Shown here: positions 23,452-33,121 of the stretch, piece after piece | Layout of the letters: each line of letters opens with the position of its first letter | Numbering within the stretch: the stretch's first letter is position 1 | Assembly (NCBI GenBank): GCA_040386235.1 | Contig: JAZKGA010000001.1 | Span: 1,054,001-1,118,000 of the forward strand | From: JAZKGA01 sp040386235 | GTDB lineage: Bacteria > Pseudomonadota > Alphaproteobacteria > Micavibrionales > Micavibrionaceae | Reading direction: 5' to 3' | Length of the DNA: 64,000 nucleotides | Program-made: the position numbers and the translations under genes | The notes under the pieces: model-generated | The model's database searches: none | Seen by the model: only the letters and a program-made list of their open reading frames with translations | What the model was told of the DNA's origin: nothing

Positions 23452-24183
23452 TTACGCGCTTGCCGATGCTTTGGCAAGTGTTTTATTGCGCTGAAAAACA
23501 AGGTAGGCCATTGGCCGCTCGGCTTCCAGCCCTTTGCGTTCGTACTTTGTCGTGACCCAGTCGGCAGGGGGCTTGTGGGGGGCGGTGCGTGATGCCTCAA
23601 CCCATGTGAAATCAGGGTGGTCAAGCGCGTGGTCGCGCATCCAGTCGGCCAGATCAACCACGTCACTGGTCATCGTCAACAGGCCGCCAGGTTTTAGCTT
23701 CTGGGCGAATAAATCCAGGGTTTCAGTATTGATCAAGCGCCGCTTATGATGGCGTACCTTTGGCCAGGGATCGGGATTCAGAACGTAAATACCGTCAAGC
23801 GAGAAGTCGGCAAGGGTGCGCAGCAGGGGAATGCCGTCTTCCATCCAGATGCGAATGGCGGGATCGATATAATCGACAATCTTTTTGCACAGATTGGCGA
23901 CGCCGTTTTCAAAGGGTTCGGCGACAATATAAGCTCGGTTCGGATGGCGGGGCAGCATTTCCGACACAAACGTCCCATCACCAAAACCGATTTCAAACCA
24001 GACACTGTCCGGCTTTTGCGTGAACAGGGTGTGCGGCTCAACCGCGCCCGACTGTGTCACAATATCAGGTGTAATCCCGCGTACAGCCATAACAGCGTCA
24101 AAGGCCTCACGCTGGCCACCACGAAAGGCGCGCATCCGACGGCGGCCAAAAAAGAAGCGGTTTTTGGGATCGAAGACATACAT
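23452..24183 (-). CDS. trmB: tRNA (guanine-N7-)-methyltransferase
   Basis: 243 aa. SAM-dependent m7G46 methylation of tRNA. Rossmann core: VWFEIGFGDGTFVSEM (SAM site), AEPFENGVANL, then the family-defining NPDPWPKVRHHKRRLI and a DLADWM region. The start ATG gives an N terminus with the basic patch FFFGRRRMRAFR seen in alphaproteobacterial TrmB. Lies between metK and rimP, the usual order. Confidence 0.96.
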   Translation of the reverse strand: MYVFDPKNRFFFGRRRMRAFRGGQREAFDAVMAVRGITPDIVTQSGAVEPHTLFTQKPDSVWFEIGFGDGTFVSEMLPRHPNRAYIVAEPFENGVANLCKKIVDYIDPAIRIWMEDGIPLLRTLADFSLDGIYVLNPDPWPKVRHHKRRLINTETLDLFAQKLKPGGLLTMTSDVVDLADWMRDHALDHPDFTWVEASRTAPHKPPADWVTTKYERKGLEAERPMAYLVFQRNKTLAKASASA

Positions 24184-24283
24184 GCGGTTTTAATGCCGTG
24201 CATAATGTAGGAACGCAAGTAAAAATGCATTGACATAAGGAATACGGTGGTTCATTTTGCTGACAGATTTAGGAGAAGTTGTC

Positions 24284-24844
24284 ATGAGCACTGAAACACT
24301 GGGCAAAAGTTTTGCGGATGCCGTTATCGCTGAAAAGCCGTTGCCAGTTACAATAAGATGTAATCGTGGTTTAAATAGCATAATAGCGCCTGTTATCGTG
24401 CATTGCGTGCCTCAAGACTATTTGTCGGACTCGGAAAATTGCTATTATGCAGATCCAAATGTGGTACAAAAAGCAGTCTATAACTTTTTATCTGGCATAG
24501 ATGCACAATCAGCGACAAGTAACATCATTAATTATGCTATAAATTCGGCCTTTGGTAATGAGGCAAGAGAGTTCATAAGATTCAGGGCTCAAACAAATGC
24601 CACAAACCTTCATGTGCCGTGGCTGCGCATCCACAATGAAGATAAAATGCTGCAACAACTACCCTGTGGAATAGAAGACATTGGTATTGCCCTCAAAACT
24701 GCCGGCGCGCTTTACGAGGCAACATTAAAACCAGAATTCTCACAGCAAGAAAGAGACAGTGTTTTAAGGTTATTAGAAGATTATGGCTATAAGGTTGAAG
24801 ATATAATACCTAAACCATCATTTTGGCGCAGAATATTTGGATAA
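24284..24844 (+). CDS. Orphan protein, 186 aa
   Basis: Not recognised. ATG 24284 has AGGAG 9 bases upstream; a TTG at 24257 lies upstream of that site and is unlikely. Soluble, mixed alpha/beta prediction, no signal peptide, AT-richer than metK and trmB. LLEDYGYKVE and LPCG resemble segments of the orphan at 16503. It is inserted between metK and trmB, adjacent genes in most relatives, and its stop codon abuts the convergent metK stop with no intervening base. Confidence 0.55.
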   Translation: MSTETLGKSFADAVIAEKPLPVTIRCNRGLNSIIAPVIVHCVPQDYLSDSENCYYADPNVVQKAVYNFLSGIDAQSATSNIINYAINSAFGNEAREFIRFRAQTNATNLHVPWLRIHNEDKMLQQLPCGIEDIGIALKTAGALYEATLKPEFSQQERDSVLRLLEDYGYKVEDIIPKPSFWRRIFG

Positions 24845-26023
24845 TTACCCAATCTCTTTTTGCAGCACGGCCACCAGGTCGGTTTTTTCCCAGGTGAAAT
24901 GCCCCTGATCGCTAGGTGTCCGGCCAAAATGGCCATAGGCGGCGGTAGGCGCATAAATCGGACGGTTCAGGCCCAGATGCTGGCGAATGCCGCGTGGACG
25001 TAAATCCATAATGTCCTGCATCGTTTTTGCCAGGACTGTTTCGCTGACTTTTCCGGTGCCATGGGTGTTGATATACAGTGACATCGGGTGTGCCACGCCA
25101 ATCGCGTAGGACAGCTGGATGGTGCATGTGTCGGCATAACCGGCCGCCACGATATTCTTGGCCAGGTAACGCGCGGCATAGGCCGCCGACCGGTCCACCT
25201 TGGTTGGATCCTTGCCAGAAAATGCGCCGCCGCCATGCGGGCAAGCGCCGCCATAGGTATCAACGATAATCTTCCGCCCCGTCAGGCCCGAATCGCCCAC
25301 CGGTCCACCGATTACAAACCGGCCTGTCGGGTTCACAAAAAATGTTTCCTCAGGGCACATCCACCCTTCCGGCAGGATATTCAGCACGTGGCTGCGCACC
25401 AGTTCCCGTACATCGTCCTCACGCGCGTCTTCTGTGTGCTGGGTCGATACAACGATATGCGTGGCACCAACCGGCTTGCCGTTACGGTATTCCAGCGTAA
25501 CCTGGGCCTTCGCATCGGGGCCAAGCAGCCGAGTCTGGCCCGTGTGGCGTGCGGCGGCCAAGGACTGCATGATCGCGTGCGAATAATGAATGGGGGCGGG
25601 CATCAGGACATCGGTTTCGCGGCTGGCATACCCAAACATAATGCCCTGATCGCCTGCGCCTTCTTCCTTTTCGTCCGTCGCATCAACACCGACGGCAATA
25701 TCGGCGGATTGGGCGTGCAGGCGGATATCAACCTGGGCGGTGCGGTGGCTGAAACCATCCTGGTCATAACCGATGCGGCGGATGGTATCGCGGGCGACCT
25801 GTTCAATCACGTCATTTGTAATGCTGCTGGGGCCGCGCGTTTCACCCAACAGGCAGACAAAATCAGTGGTAACGCATGTTTCACACGCAACCCGGGCCTC
25901 AGGCGCCTGTGATAAATAAAGGTCCAGCACCGCATCGGATATCTGGTCACAGATTTTATCGGGATGACCTTCTGAAACGGACTCGCTCGTAAACACATAA
26001 TCTTTTAGCATGGTAATAGTCAC
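24845..26023 (-). CDS. metK: S-adenosylmethionine synthetase
   Basis: 392 aa. Makes S-adenosylmethionine from methionine and ATP. Signatures: SEGHPDKICDQ, GAGDQGIMFGYA and GGGAFSGKDPTKVDRSAAY. The longest start is GTG 26023, but GAGGGG is only 2 bases from it; ATG 26011, four codons later, is 14 bases from the same site, so the true start is uncertain. No SAM-responsive riboswitch motif was recognised in the 62-base gap behind the regulator gene, only a short TCTGA/TCAGA hairpin. Confidence 0.97.
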   Translation of the reverse strand: MTITMLKDYVFTSESVSEGHPDKICDQISDAVLDLYLSQAPEARVACETCVTTDFVCLLGETRGPSSITNDVIEQVARDTIRRIGYDQDGFSHRTAQVDIRLHAQSADIAVGVDATDEKEEGAGDQGIMFGYASRETDVLMPAPIHYSHAIMQSLAAARHTGQTRLLGPDAKAQVTLEYRNGKPVGATHIVVSTQHTEDAREDDVRELVRSHVLNILPEGWMCPEETFFVNPTGRFVIGGPVGDSGLTGRKIIVDTYGGACPHGGGAFSGKDPTKVDRSAAYAARYLAKNIVAAGYADTCTIQLSYAIGVAHPMSLYINTHGTGKVSETVLAKTMQDIMDLRPRGIRQHLGLNRPIYAPTAAYGHFGRTPSDQGHFTWEKTDLVAVLQKEIG

Positions 26024-26085
26024 GTCCCCTCGGCGAATCTGAATGTCAGATAAGGATAGAAGCGTGGGGAAGGGCTGGCAATGAC

Positions 26086-26622
26086 TTATTCGTCGCCTTT
26101 ATTATCGTCAGCTGGTGCGCTTAAAGAAGCCGCCATCTGCTTGGCAAAACGCAGGAACTCTTTTTGCATTTTGGGGTTCTTGATGGATTGAAACGCGCGA
26201 ACAAGGTCCAGCGTATCCCGTTCGGTTGTCCAGCTGCCCGGGGTAAAGGCATTCGCCGATGCGGTGCGTTCAAAGCCGCCAAAATTTTCCTGAGCCTGAT
26301 CACTCAGGCCATATGCCACATTTTCATCCGGTGTCAGGCCGGTTAACTGACGGAAGCCGGAAAAGAAATAAGCGATTGGAACATCAAGAATGCGTGAGAA
26401 TTCGTACAGGCGACTGGCACTGACGCGATTGCGGCCGCTTTCATACTTTTGTATCTGTTGAAACGTGATACCGGTCTGTTTCGCCAATTGGTCCTGCGGC
26501 ACGGATAACAGCATGCGCCGTTCGCGCAGGCGACTGCCCACGTGAATATCAATCGGGTGCGGCTGGTCTGCCCCTCTAGTTATGACTTTATCCTGCATTA
26601 TCGTAGTCCGTTTACTGCTCAT
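26086..26622 (-). CDS. XRE-family helix-turn-helix regulator
   Basis: 178 aa. The Cro/C1-type domain spans about 27-85: GSRLRERRMLLSVPQDQLA, then TGITFQQIQKYESGRNRVSASRLYEFSRIL. The C-terminal part (about 95-178) lacks a known effector domain and ends with a basic/helical region. A homologous regulator between lnt and metK is common in Rhodospirillales-like genomes. Placement suggests control of metK, or autoregulation; targets are not known. A shorter start (ATG 26598) is possible. Confidence 0.88.
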   Translation of the reverse strand: MSSKRTTIMQDKVITRGADQPHPIDIHVGSRLRERRMLLSVPQDQLAKQTGITFQQIQKYESGRNRVSASRLYEFSRILDVPIAYFFSGFRQLTGLTPDENVAYGLSDQAQENFGGFERTASANAFTPGSWTTERDTLDLVRAFQSIKNPKMQKEFLRFAKQMAASLSAPADDNKGDE

Positions 26623-26654
26623 TCGTAAAATAGAACACCATCATACGGATGTGT

Positions 26655-28229
26655 TCAAGCTGCATTCGCATCGATCTTCTTTTTTACCTGTATTCTGGTC
26701 GCGAACATATACATAACAATAAGCGATGTAAAGAAAAACAAATTCCTATGCTGGGTATAGGGGGTTGCGGGGAGTGCCAGGGGCAGTGTTACCCGCAAAA
26801 CCCCTATTGTATTCAAGGGTTGCGCCGCCTGAATACGACCGTATGGGTCGATCATGGCCGATATGCCGGTATTGGCGGCGCGGGCCGCAGGAAGGCCTTC
26901 TTCAATCGCGCGGGCGCGGGTAATCGCCAGGTGCTGGTACGGCCCGGTTGACCGTCCGTACCACGAATCATTCGTGCTGTTGGCCAGCCAGGTGGGGCGA
27001 TCTGTTTCGTCCACGATCTGCCCTGGAAAAATCACTTCATAGCACACCAGTGCGCTGAAAGGTGGAATGCCGTTGCCAAGACGCAAGGTGCGTGGGCCTG
27101 GCCCTGCGGCAAACCCGGAAAACCCGACAATGGGGCCAAGCGGTATGTAATCTTCGAACGGCATATATTCGCCAAAAGGCACCAAATGCGCCTTATCGAA
27201 ATAATCGAGCGTGTCCAGCCTGTCGTTCCAGGCAATCATGCTGTTGTAATACGCATCTTTGCCTGTTTCCCGATTATTTTCCACGCGTAACATGCCGGTC
27301 AGCAGCGTTGCGCGGCCTGCACCGTATCCTGCCAACATCCCTTTCACGGAAGCGATGGCCTCAGTCGTTCCCAACATTCGGCCATTCACGGCAGTTTCGG
27401 GCCATAACAAGACATGGCGGCCTGTCTCAGCCTGACCAGGCGCGGCGGCTGATAAGGTTAAAAGCGTCTTCAGATGCTGGCCGTACAACGCGGAATCCCA
27501 TTTCTCGGCCTGGCTGATATTCGGTTGAACGATATGGACCGTGACGGGCAGGGCAGGCGTGGCCAGACTGTTTGTCTGACTGGCTATCAGGCGCCACACG
27601 CCGCCGGCAAAGACAATGGCCAGAATAAGGGCTAGCGCCGCCGCCGCTGTGGCTGCTGTACGGTGTTTCAGGACAAACAAAACGGGCAGTGTGGCCACCA
27701 AAAGCGTCAGCAGGCTTAAGCCATACGGGCCGATAAGTGCCAGGCTTTGCGCAACAGGTAACAGGCCAATCCAGGTATAGGCTGGCAGATTCCACGGAAA
27801 GCCGCTGAACAAAAACGCGCGGAGGTATTCCATCGCCCCCAACAGGGCGGAAAGATACAGCCATTCCTGCCACAGCACGGCATCAGGGTATTTCAGACGA
27901 AACCGTCGGTACAAAAGGCCGACACAGCCGAAATAGGCGGCAAAAAGCATCGGTAAAAACAACAAGGCAAGGGGATAAGCCCAGATGTAAGGGTTGCCAG
28001 GCACCAGTAAAGCATTCGCGACCCAGTACAAACCCGCAAGGTGATAGCCAAAGCCGACATATGCGGCACGCCAGAATGCCTGGCGGCCTGTTGTCGCATC
28101 ACGTAAGGCCAGAAACAGGACAGTAAACGGCACAGTCAGTGCAGGCACGATATAAAAGGGTGGCATGGCCAGCGCGCCAACGGCACCCGCCAGGATCAGG
28201 AACCACCATCGGTGCAAGATATGAAACAT
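26655..28229 (-). CDS. lnt: Apolipoprotein N-acyltransferase
   Basis: 524 aa from ATG 28229 (longer starts lie in the corC gene). Adds the third acyl chain to lipoproteins at the inner membrane. Six to eight hydrophobic segments fill the first ~200 residues, then a nitrilase-fold domain with catalytic Glu (LLWPETAV), Lys (FDKAHLVPFGEYMPF) and Cys (LVCYEVIFPGQI), then a C-terminal membrane helix (RNLFFFTSLIVMYMF). Follows corC by 19 bases; this ybeY-corC-lnt order is standard. Confidence 0.95.
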   Translation of the reverse strand: MFHILHRWWFLILAGAVGALAMPPFYIVPALTVPFTVLFLALRDATTGRQAFWRAAYVGFGYHLAGLYWVANALLVPGNPYIWAYPLALLFLPMLFAAYFGCVGLLYRRFRLKYPDAVLWQEWLYLSALLGAMEYLRAFLFSGFPWNLPAYTWIGLLPVAQSLALIGPYGLSLLTLLVATLPVLFVLKHRTAATAAAALALILAIVFAGGVWRLIASQTNSLATPALPVTVHIVQPNISQAEKWDSALYGQHLKTLLTLSAAAPGQAETGRHVLLWPETAVNGRMLGTTEAIASVKGMLAGYGAGRATLLTGMLRVENNRETGKDAYYNSMIAWNDRLDTLDYFDKAHLVPFGEYMPFEDYIPLGPIVGFSGFAAGPGPRTLRLGNGIPPFSALVCYEVIFPGQIVDETDRPTWLANSTNDSWYGRSTGPYQHLAITRARAIEEGLPAARAANTGISAMIDPYGRIQAAQPLNTIGVLRVTLPLALPATPYTQHRNLFFFTSLIVMYMFATRIQVKKKIDANAA

Positions 28230-28248
28230 GACTCGCTTTTTAAGCGTC

Positions 28249-29196
28249 TTAAGGCAAACGCGCAATCCGTAATCGGGTAATGCGGCGGCCATCAGAATCA
28301 AGGGCTGTAAAATGCAGGCCATTAACCGGGTGCAGGATATCTTCGCCAGCCTCTGGAATCCGACCCGCCAGTGTGGCGACCAATCCGCCCAGCGTGTCAT
28401 ATTCCATGCGCTCCTCGTCGGAAAACACGTTGCCGAATGCGTCTTCAAAATCTGTCAGCAACGTATGACCGTGAACGATACACGTCCCGTCCTGGTTCAA
28501 CACGATTTTAGCGTCGCTGTCTTGTGAATCATATTCGTCGTTTACTTCGCCGACAATCGATTCCAGAACGTCGCCAAGGGTGACAAGTCCGTCAATTCCG
28601 CCATATTCATCAACCACCAGCACCATGTGACGGCGCTTTTGGCGCATGATTTGCAACAAGTCGATCAAGTTCATGGCCATCGACACAATCGGCACGTCGC
28701 ATAACAACGAGCGTAAAACGACAGGTTCACCGCGGGCCAAGCAAGCCAGGATGTCTTTAATATGCACAGTTCCGACGATATTATCCAAACGGCCTTCGTA
28801 AACCGGCAGGCGGCTGTGCTGTTCTTCTGCCAGGCTGGCCAGAACGTCTTCTTGTGTCGCATTGACGTCCAGCGCGATAATGTGCGCGCGGGGCAGCATA
28901 ATTTCAGCAACCGTGACATCAGGCAGTTTCAAGGCATTGGCCAGAATATCCCGTTCGTCCGTCAGGTCGGGGTCGTTTTCAGGAACGGCGTCGATATGTT
29001 CGATGTAATCGGTGATCGCCTCACGCAATTGTTCCTGCTGGTTTTGCGGGCGGGTAATCTGGCGCAGCCAGTGCATAAAGGCGCGGGGATTCTTTCGACT
29101 TCGGTCATCATCATCGGTGTGGGAAGACGGGGGGATATCAGACATGCGGCGTGATACCCGGACAGCGGATGTATTCATAATAACGGACCATATCAC
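28249..29196 (-). CDS. corC: CBS-domain protein of the HlyC/CorC family
   Basis: 315 aa from a GTG start that overlaps the ybeY stop (GTGA), with GAGGA 4-6 bases upstream; ATG 29178 is an alternative. Two CBS domains (about 95-230, with SRLPVYEGRLDNIVGTVHIKDI and VDEYGGIDGLVTLGDVLESIVGE) and a CorC_HlyC C-terminal domain (about 240-312). No DUF21 membrane domain, so this is the soluble CorC type, linked to Mg/Co efflux or membrane stress in relatives. Confidence 0.93.
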   Translation of the reverse strand: MIWSVIMNTSAVRVSRRMSDIPPSSHTDDDDRSRKNPRAFMHWLRQITRPQNQQEQLREAITDYIEHIDAVPENDPDLTDERDILANALKLPDVTVAEIMLPRAHIIALDVNATQEDVLASLAEEQHSRLPVYEGRLDNIVGTVHIKDILACLARGEPVVLRSLLCDVPIVSMAMNLIDLLQIMRQKRRHMVLVVDEYGGIDGLVTLGDVLESIVGEVNDEYDSQDSDAKIVLNQDGTCIVHGHTLLTDFEDAFGNVFSDEERMEYDTLGGLVATLAGRIPEAGEDILHPVNGLHFTALDSDGRRITRLRIARLP

Positions 29197-29678
29197 AGTT
29201 CCTCATGAATCAAGTAAGGATTTTTTATATTTAATGTTGCCAAGATACGTATCTCCAGCGCTTCCATAAGTTCCGCGTCCGCGTCATCAATATGGTCATA
29301 GCCGAACAGATGCAAAAAGCTGTGAACGAATAAATGCGTTGCGTGGTCGGCCAAAGCCACATCGCCATCGCTGGCTTCGCGGGCCAGCGTGTCATAAGAC
29401 ATCGCGATATCGCCGATGTAATGCTCGCCATCCTTGGGCACTTCAAACGCGTCAAATTGCGGGAAGGACAACACGTTTGTCGGCTTGTCCTTTGCCCGGA
29501 AATCCGCGTTCAATCCCTGAATAGTCGCGTCGTCACATACGATAACGCTGCATTCCGCCACCAGGTCTTTATACGCAGGCAGTGCATCCAGCGTGGCTTT
29601 TTCTGCGCGGACCAACAGGGCGTCCCAATCCAGGCCGCAAGTTTCTGCCGCCTTGTGTGTTATGTTGATGTCAATCAC
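29193..29678 (-). CDS. ybeY: Endoribonuclease YbeY (rRNA maturation factor)
   Basis: 161 aa from GTG 29678, which overlaps the phoH stop by 8 bases and gives the family length; longer frames run through phoH. Metal-dependent RNase acting in 16S 3'-end maturation and ribosome quality control. Seen: DKPTNVLSFP, GDIAMSYDTL and the zinc motif HSFLHLFGYDH, in which the usual HG is HS but the three histidines are kept. Confidence 0.94.
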   Translation of the reverse strand: MIDINITHKAAETCGLDWDALLVRAEKATLDALPAYKDLVAECSVIVCDDATIQGLNADFRAKDKPTNVLSFPQFDAFEVPKDGEHYIGDIAMSYDTLAREASDGDVALADHATHLFVHSFLHLFGYDHIDDADAELMEALEIRILATLNIKNPYLIHEEL

Positions 29679-30699
29679 GTGCTTTGTCTTTTGCGTATGC
29701 GTCCAGAATACGTCCGACCAGCGGGTGACGCACCACATCGCCTGTATTGAATTGCACAAAACTAATTTCATTGAGGTCGTTTAGAATGCGTTTGGCGTGT
29801 GTCAGGCCCGATTCAACACGGACATCCAGATCGCATTGTTCCGGGTCGCCCGTGATAAACATCACGCTGTTTTTCCCCATGCGGGTCAAGACCATTTTCA
29901 TTTGCGTGGCTGTTAAGTTTTGCGCCTCGTCCACAATAATGGCCGCGTTACTAAGGGTTCGGCCACGCATAAACGCCACAGGGGCAATTTCAATCGATCG
30001 GTCGGTCATGGTCGCTTGCCGCGTGCCGTCGGGCATGATGCCCATATACTTGCTGTATTGTTCAACGCCCATGCATTCGCGCAACGCGTCATAAACAGGC
30101 TGCATATACGGATCGACCTTGTCTTTTTGATCGCCGGGCAGGAACCCTAATTTCTCACCAGCTTCAACCGCAGGACGTGTGATAATAATGCGCTTTACGA
30201 CGCCTTTTTCAAACAGTTCAACCGCTTTGGCGACGGCCAAAAAGGTTTTCCCCGTTCCCGCCGGACCAACACCGAAAACCATCGGACGGCTGCTTAATGC
30301 CGCCAGATAGTGAATCTGTGTTTTCGTGCGGGCCTCGATAAAGCCTTTTTTTAGTTGAAAGCCCTGGCGCGTTTCACTGCCTGCGTCATCTTCGGCCACA
30401 GGGGCTGGCGTTGTCGATGTGCGGTCAAAAGCGGGATTGTTGTACAGCTTCACTTCGCCCTCTAGAACGTCCAATGTGATCTCTTCATTCCTTTTTGCGC
30501 GTTTGGCCAGGTTGCCAATGATATGCAGGGCCATTTGGGTGCCGAATTCACCACCACTGACGCGCACTTCGTTCCCGCGAATATCAATCTCGGTCTTTGT
30601 TGCGTTTTGCAGATGGCTAAGGATTTCGTTCAATGGACCGCAAACGGATTGTGCGATGCGGTTGCTTTCAAGGGTGATAGACTGTGCAGCGTTCGTCAA
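29671..30699 (-). CDS. phoH: PhoH-family ATPase
   Basis: 342 aa from TTG 30699, which has AGAGGT 5-6 bases upstream. An ATG at 30741 would add 14 residues but has no ribosome site, and the DNA there (TATACT) looks like a promoter. KH-like N-terminal part, then P-loop GPAGTGKTFLA, Walker B IIVDEAQN and RGRTLSNA. Cytoplasmic ATPase/helicase-like protein, functionally linked to YbeY in RNA metabolism. Position between miaB and ybeY is conserved. Confidence 0.93.
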   Translation of the reverse strand: MTNAAQSITLESNRIAQSVCGPLNEILSHLQNATKTEIDIRGNEVRVSGGEFGTQMALHIIGNLAKRAKRNEEITLDVLEGEVKLYNNPAFDRTSTTPAPVAEDDAGSETRQGFQLKKGFIEARTKTQIHYLAALSSRPMVFGVGPAGTGKTFLAVAKAVELFEKGVVKRIIITRPAVEAGEKLGFLPGDQKDKVDPYMQPVYDALRECMGVEQYSKYMGIMPDGTRQATMTDRSIEIAPVAFMRGRTLSNAAIIVDEAQNLTATQMKMVLTRMGKNSVMFITGDPEQCDLDVRVESGLTHAKRILNDLNEISFVQFNTGDVVRHPLVGRILDAYAKDKARD

Positions 30700-30747
30700 A
30701 TTTGTACCTCTTATAATCAGTATAGCACATATATAGGCCATTCGCCA

Positions 30748-32103
30748 TTATTGGACCACTATTTCGCCCCACATTGAATTTGTATGCGCCTGTGTGACCC
30801 GTACGGCTTCGATATGGCCGATCAGGCGCGGGTTACCCGGAACATTAATGCCCTGATTATAAGGTGTTCGACCGTGCAACGCGCCATCTTCGCGGCGCAC
30901 CCGTTCAAACAGAACCGGCATCACCTGACCCATATGGGCGACGTTAAAATCGTTCTGCTGCTGGAACAGCACATTTTGCAGTTCTTGCAGGCGCGCGGCT
31001 TTGATCTTCTCAGGCAGCATCGGTGCCATGGCCGCAGCCGGAGTACCTGGGCGCGGCGAATATTTGAATGAAAAAGCAGAGGAAAAACCGACCTGGCGCA
31101 CCAACGCAAGCGTAGACTCGAAATCGGTCTCTGTTTCGCCGGGAAAACCGATAATGAAATCGGATGACAGGGCAATATCAGGTCGCGCTGTCCGCAGGCG
31201 GGCAATAATATCGACATATTCCGCCGCCGTATGCTTGCGGTTCATTGCCTTTAAAATTGCATCCGATCCGCTTTGCACCGGCAAATGCAGAAACGGCATG
31301 ACCTTTGACAGATCGCGATGGGCGGCGATCAAATCGTCGTCCATGTCGCGTGGATGTGAGGTTGTGTAACGGATGCGCTCCAGCCCATTGATATCCTGTA
31401 ACGCAGCCATCAGGCGGGCGAGGGACCAGACGGCGCCATCGGGGCCAAGGCCGTGATAAGCATTGACGTTCTGGCCCAGCAACGTGATCTCTTTTATGCC
31501 ACCGGTTTCGATCAGGCGCGTGATTTCATCAAGAATAGACTGTACAGGGCGCGAGTATTCCGCCCCGCGGGTATAGGGGACGACGCAAAATGTGCAAAAC
31601 TTGTCGCAGCCTTCCTGGACCGACACGAATGCCGTTGCGGCATCGGTTTGACGATCGTCGGGCAACAGGTCGAATTTGGCTTCGGCCGGGAAATCGGTGT
31701 TGATAATGCGCGTTTCGTTGCCGCCCTGTAATCGCACGACCATTTCCGCCAGGGTGTGATAAGTCTGGGGTCCAAACACCATATCAACATAAGGCGCGCG
31801 GGTGGTTATCACGTCGCCTTCCGCCTGCGCCACACAGCCGGCAACGCCGATGATCGCGCGCTTGCCATTTACTTTGGCTTTGTCTTTGTGTTTTTTAAGG
31901 CGACCGAGGTCAGAGAAGACTTTTTCCGTCGCTTTTTCGCGAATATGACAGGTGTTCAGAATCATCATGTCGGCATCATCGGCCGCATCCGTCGTCTGAT
32001 AGCCCAGCGGGCGCAGAACATCGGCAATGCGCTGGCTGTCGTACACATTCATCTGGCAGCCATAGGTTTTGATAAACAGCTTTTTACTGGCGTTATCGCT
32101 CAC
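30748..32103 (-). CDS. miaB: tRNA-2-methylthio-N6-dimethylallyladenosine synthase
   Basis: 451 aa. Radical-SAM methylthiotransferase acting on ms2i6A37 of tRNA. N-terminal UPF0004 domain with cluster cysteines (YGCQMN C16, NTCHIREKA C52 and GVAGCVAQ), radical-SAM CxxxCxxC in EGCDKFCTFCVVPYTRG, and a C-terminal TRAM domain (about 385-450). Divergent from the dehydrogenase gene at 32171; the 67-base gap must hold both promoters. Confidence 0.97.
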   Translation of the reverse strand: MSDNASKKLFIKTYGCQMNVYDSQRIADVLRPLGYQTTDAADDADMMILNTCHIREKATEKVFSDLGRLKKHKDKAKVNGKRAIIGVAGCVAQAEGDVITTRAPYVDMVFGPQTYHTLAEMVVRLQGGNETRIINTDFPAEAKFDLLPDDRQTDAATAFVSVQEGCDKFCTFCVVPYTRGAEYSRPVQSILDEITRLIETGGIKEITLLGQNVNAYHGLGPDGAVWSLARLMAALQDINGLERIRYTTSHPRDMDDDLIAAHRDLSKVMPFLHLPVQSGSDAILKAMNRKHTAAEYVDIIARLRTARPDIALSSDFIIGFPGETETDFESTLALVRQVGFSSAFSFKYSPRPGTPAAAMAPMLPEKIKAARLQELQNVLFQQQNDFNVAHMGQVMPVLFERVRREDGALHGRTPYNQGINVPGNPRLIGHIEAVRVTQAHTNSMWGEIVVQ

Positions 32104-32170
32104 TTTGCAATCCTTCTTCTTGACCGCACGTTAAACCATGAATAATGCTGAAGGGGCAAGAGAAAGATAC

Positions 32171-33121
32171 ATGACGACACGCAATATATTACTGTGCCTG
32201 GGCCTGTTAACGCCGTCCGATATGGACCGGCTGGCCACCAAGTTTGAGATCGTGAAACTGTGGGAACAGCCCGATCCCGAAGCCTTCCTGCATCAAAAAG
32301 GCCCTGAAATTCGCGCGATCCTGTCGCGCTTTAACGGTATTCATGTGACCCGCGTGATGATGGAAGCGATGCCAAACCTGGAAATAATCACCCAGTTTGG
32401 TGCGGGCGTTGATAATATTGATCTGGCCGCGGCAACGGACCGGCAAATCCTTGTGACAAATACGCCCGATGAGCCGACGGCCGCCACCGCCGATCTGGCC
32501 ATGACGTTAATCTTGACACTTTTACGCCGCGTGGTTGAAGCGGATGCGTTTGTGCGGTCTGGCCGCTGGATGTCTGACACGTTCGGCTTTGGGACGGATG
32601 TGGGTGGCAAGCGCCTGGGCATCGTCGGGATGGGACGGCTGGGCCAGGCGATCGCCAAGCGGGCCGCGGCGTTTGACATGCAGATTGCGTATCATGGCCC
32701 CCGCGAAAAAGCGGATATCACCTATCCCTATTATGCCGACATTACCCGTCTGGCGATAAACAGTGATATTCTGGTCCTGTCGTGTCCCGGCGGAAACGAA
32801 ACACGGAATCTGGTTGGGGAAAAGGTCTTGAAGGCATTGGGCCCATCTGGCTTTTTGGTGAATGTTGCGCGGGGCAGTGTCGTCGATTTTGCGGCATTGG
32901 AGCAGGCCTTGGATCAAAACCTGATTGCGGGGGCGGCGTTGGATGTTTATCCGGCTGAACCCTGTTTGCCGGATGCACTGGTGCCACGTGATAATGTTGT
33001 CCTGGTGCCGCATATCGGCGGGCGGACCCACGAAACCCGCGATAAGATGAGCGCACGGGTCCTGGAAAACTTAATGGCTTATGCCCAGGGTAAAAAGGGT
33101 CTTGATCTTGTTAAGATGTAA
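32171..33121 (+). CDS. D-isomer-specific 2-hydroxyacid dehydrogenase
   Basis: 316 aa from ATG 32171; an upstream ATG (32138) has no ribosome site. NAD(P)-binding GIVGMGRLGQAIAKRAAAF, catalytic Arg in NVARGSVVD, Glu in DVYPAEP and His in VPHIGGRTHET identify the family. NADH versus NADPH use and substrate (glyoxylate/hydroxypyruvate-like is likely) cannot be settled. The dehydrogenase C terminus overlaps the start of the next gene. Confidence 0.9.
   Translation: MTTRNILLCLGLLTPSDMDRLATKFEIVKLWEQPDPEAFLHQKGPEIRAILSRFNGIHVTRVMMEAMPNLEIITQFGAGVDNIDLAAATDRQILVTNTPDEPTAATADLAMTLILTLLRRVVEADAFVRSGRWMSDTFGFGTDVGGKRLGIVGMGRLGQAIAKRAAAFDMQIAYHGPREKADITYPYYADITRLAINSDILVLSCPGGNETRNLVGEKVLKALGPSGFLVNVARGSVVDFAALEQALDQNLIAGAALDVYPAEPCLPDALVPRDNVVLVPHIGGRTHETRDKMSARVLENLMAYAQGKKGLDLVKM

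Noticed and set aside
26024..26085. Possible SAM riboswitch upstream of metK
   Set aside because: The gap is only 62 bases and no SAM-II, SAM-V or SAM/SAH motif was recognised; only a small hairpin is visible.
28230..28448. 73-codon N-terminal extension of lnt
   Set aside because: It lies entirely inside the corC coding region and lacks membrane segments; ATG 28229 gives normal length.
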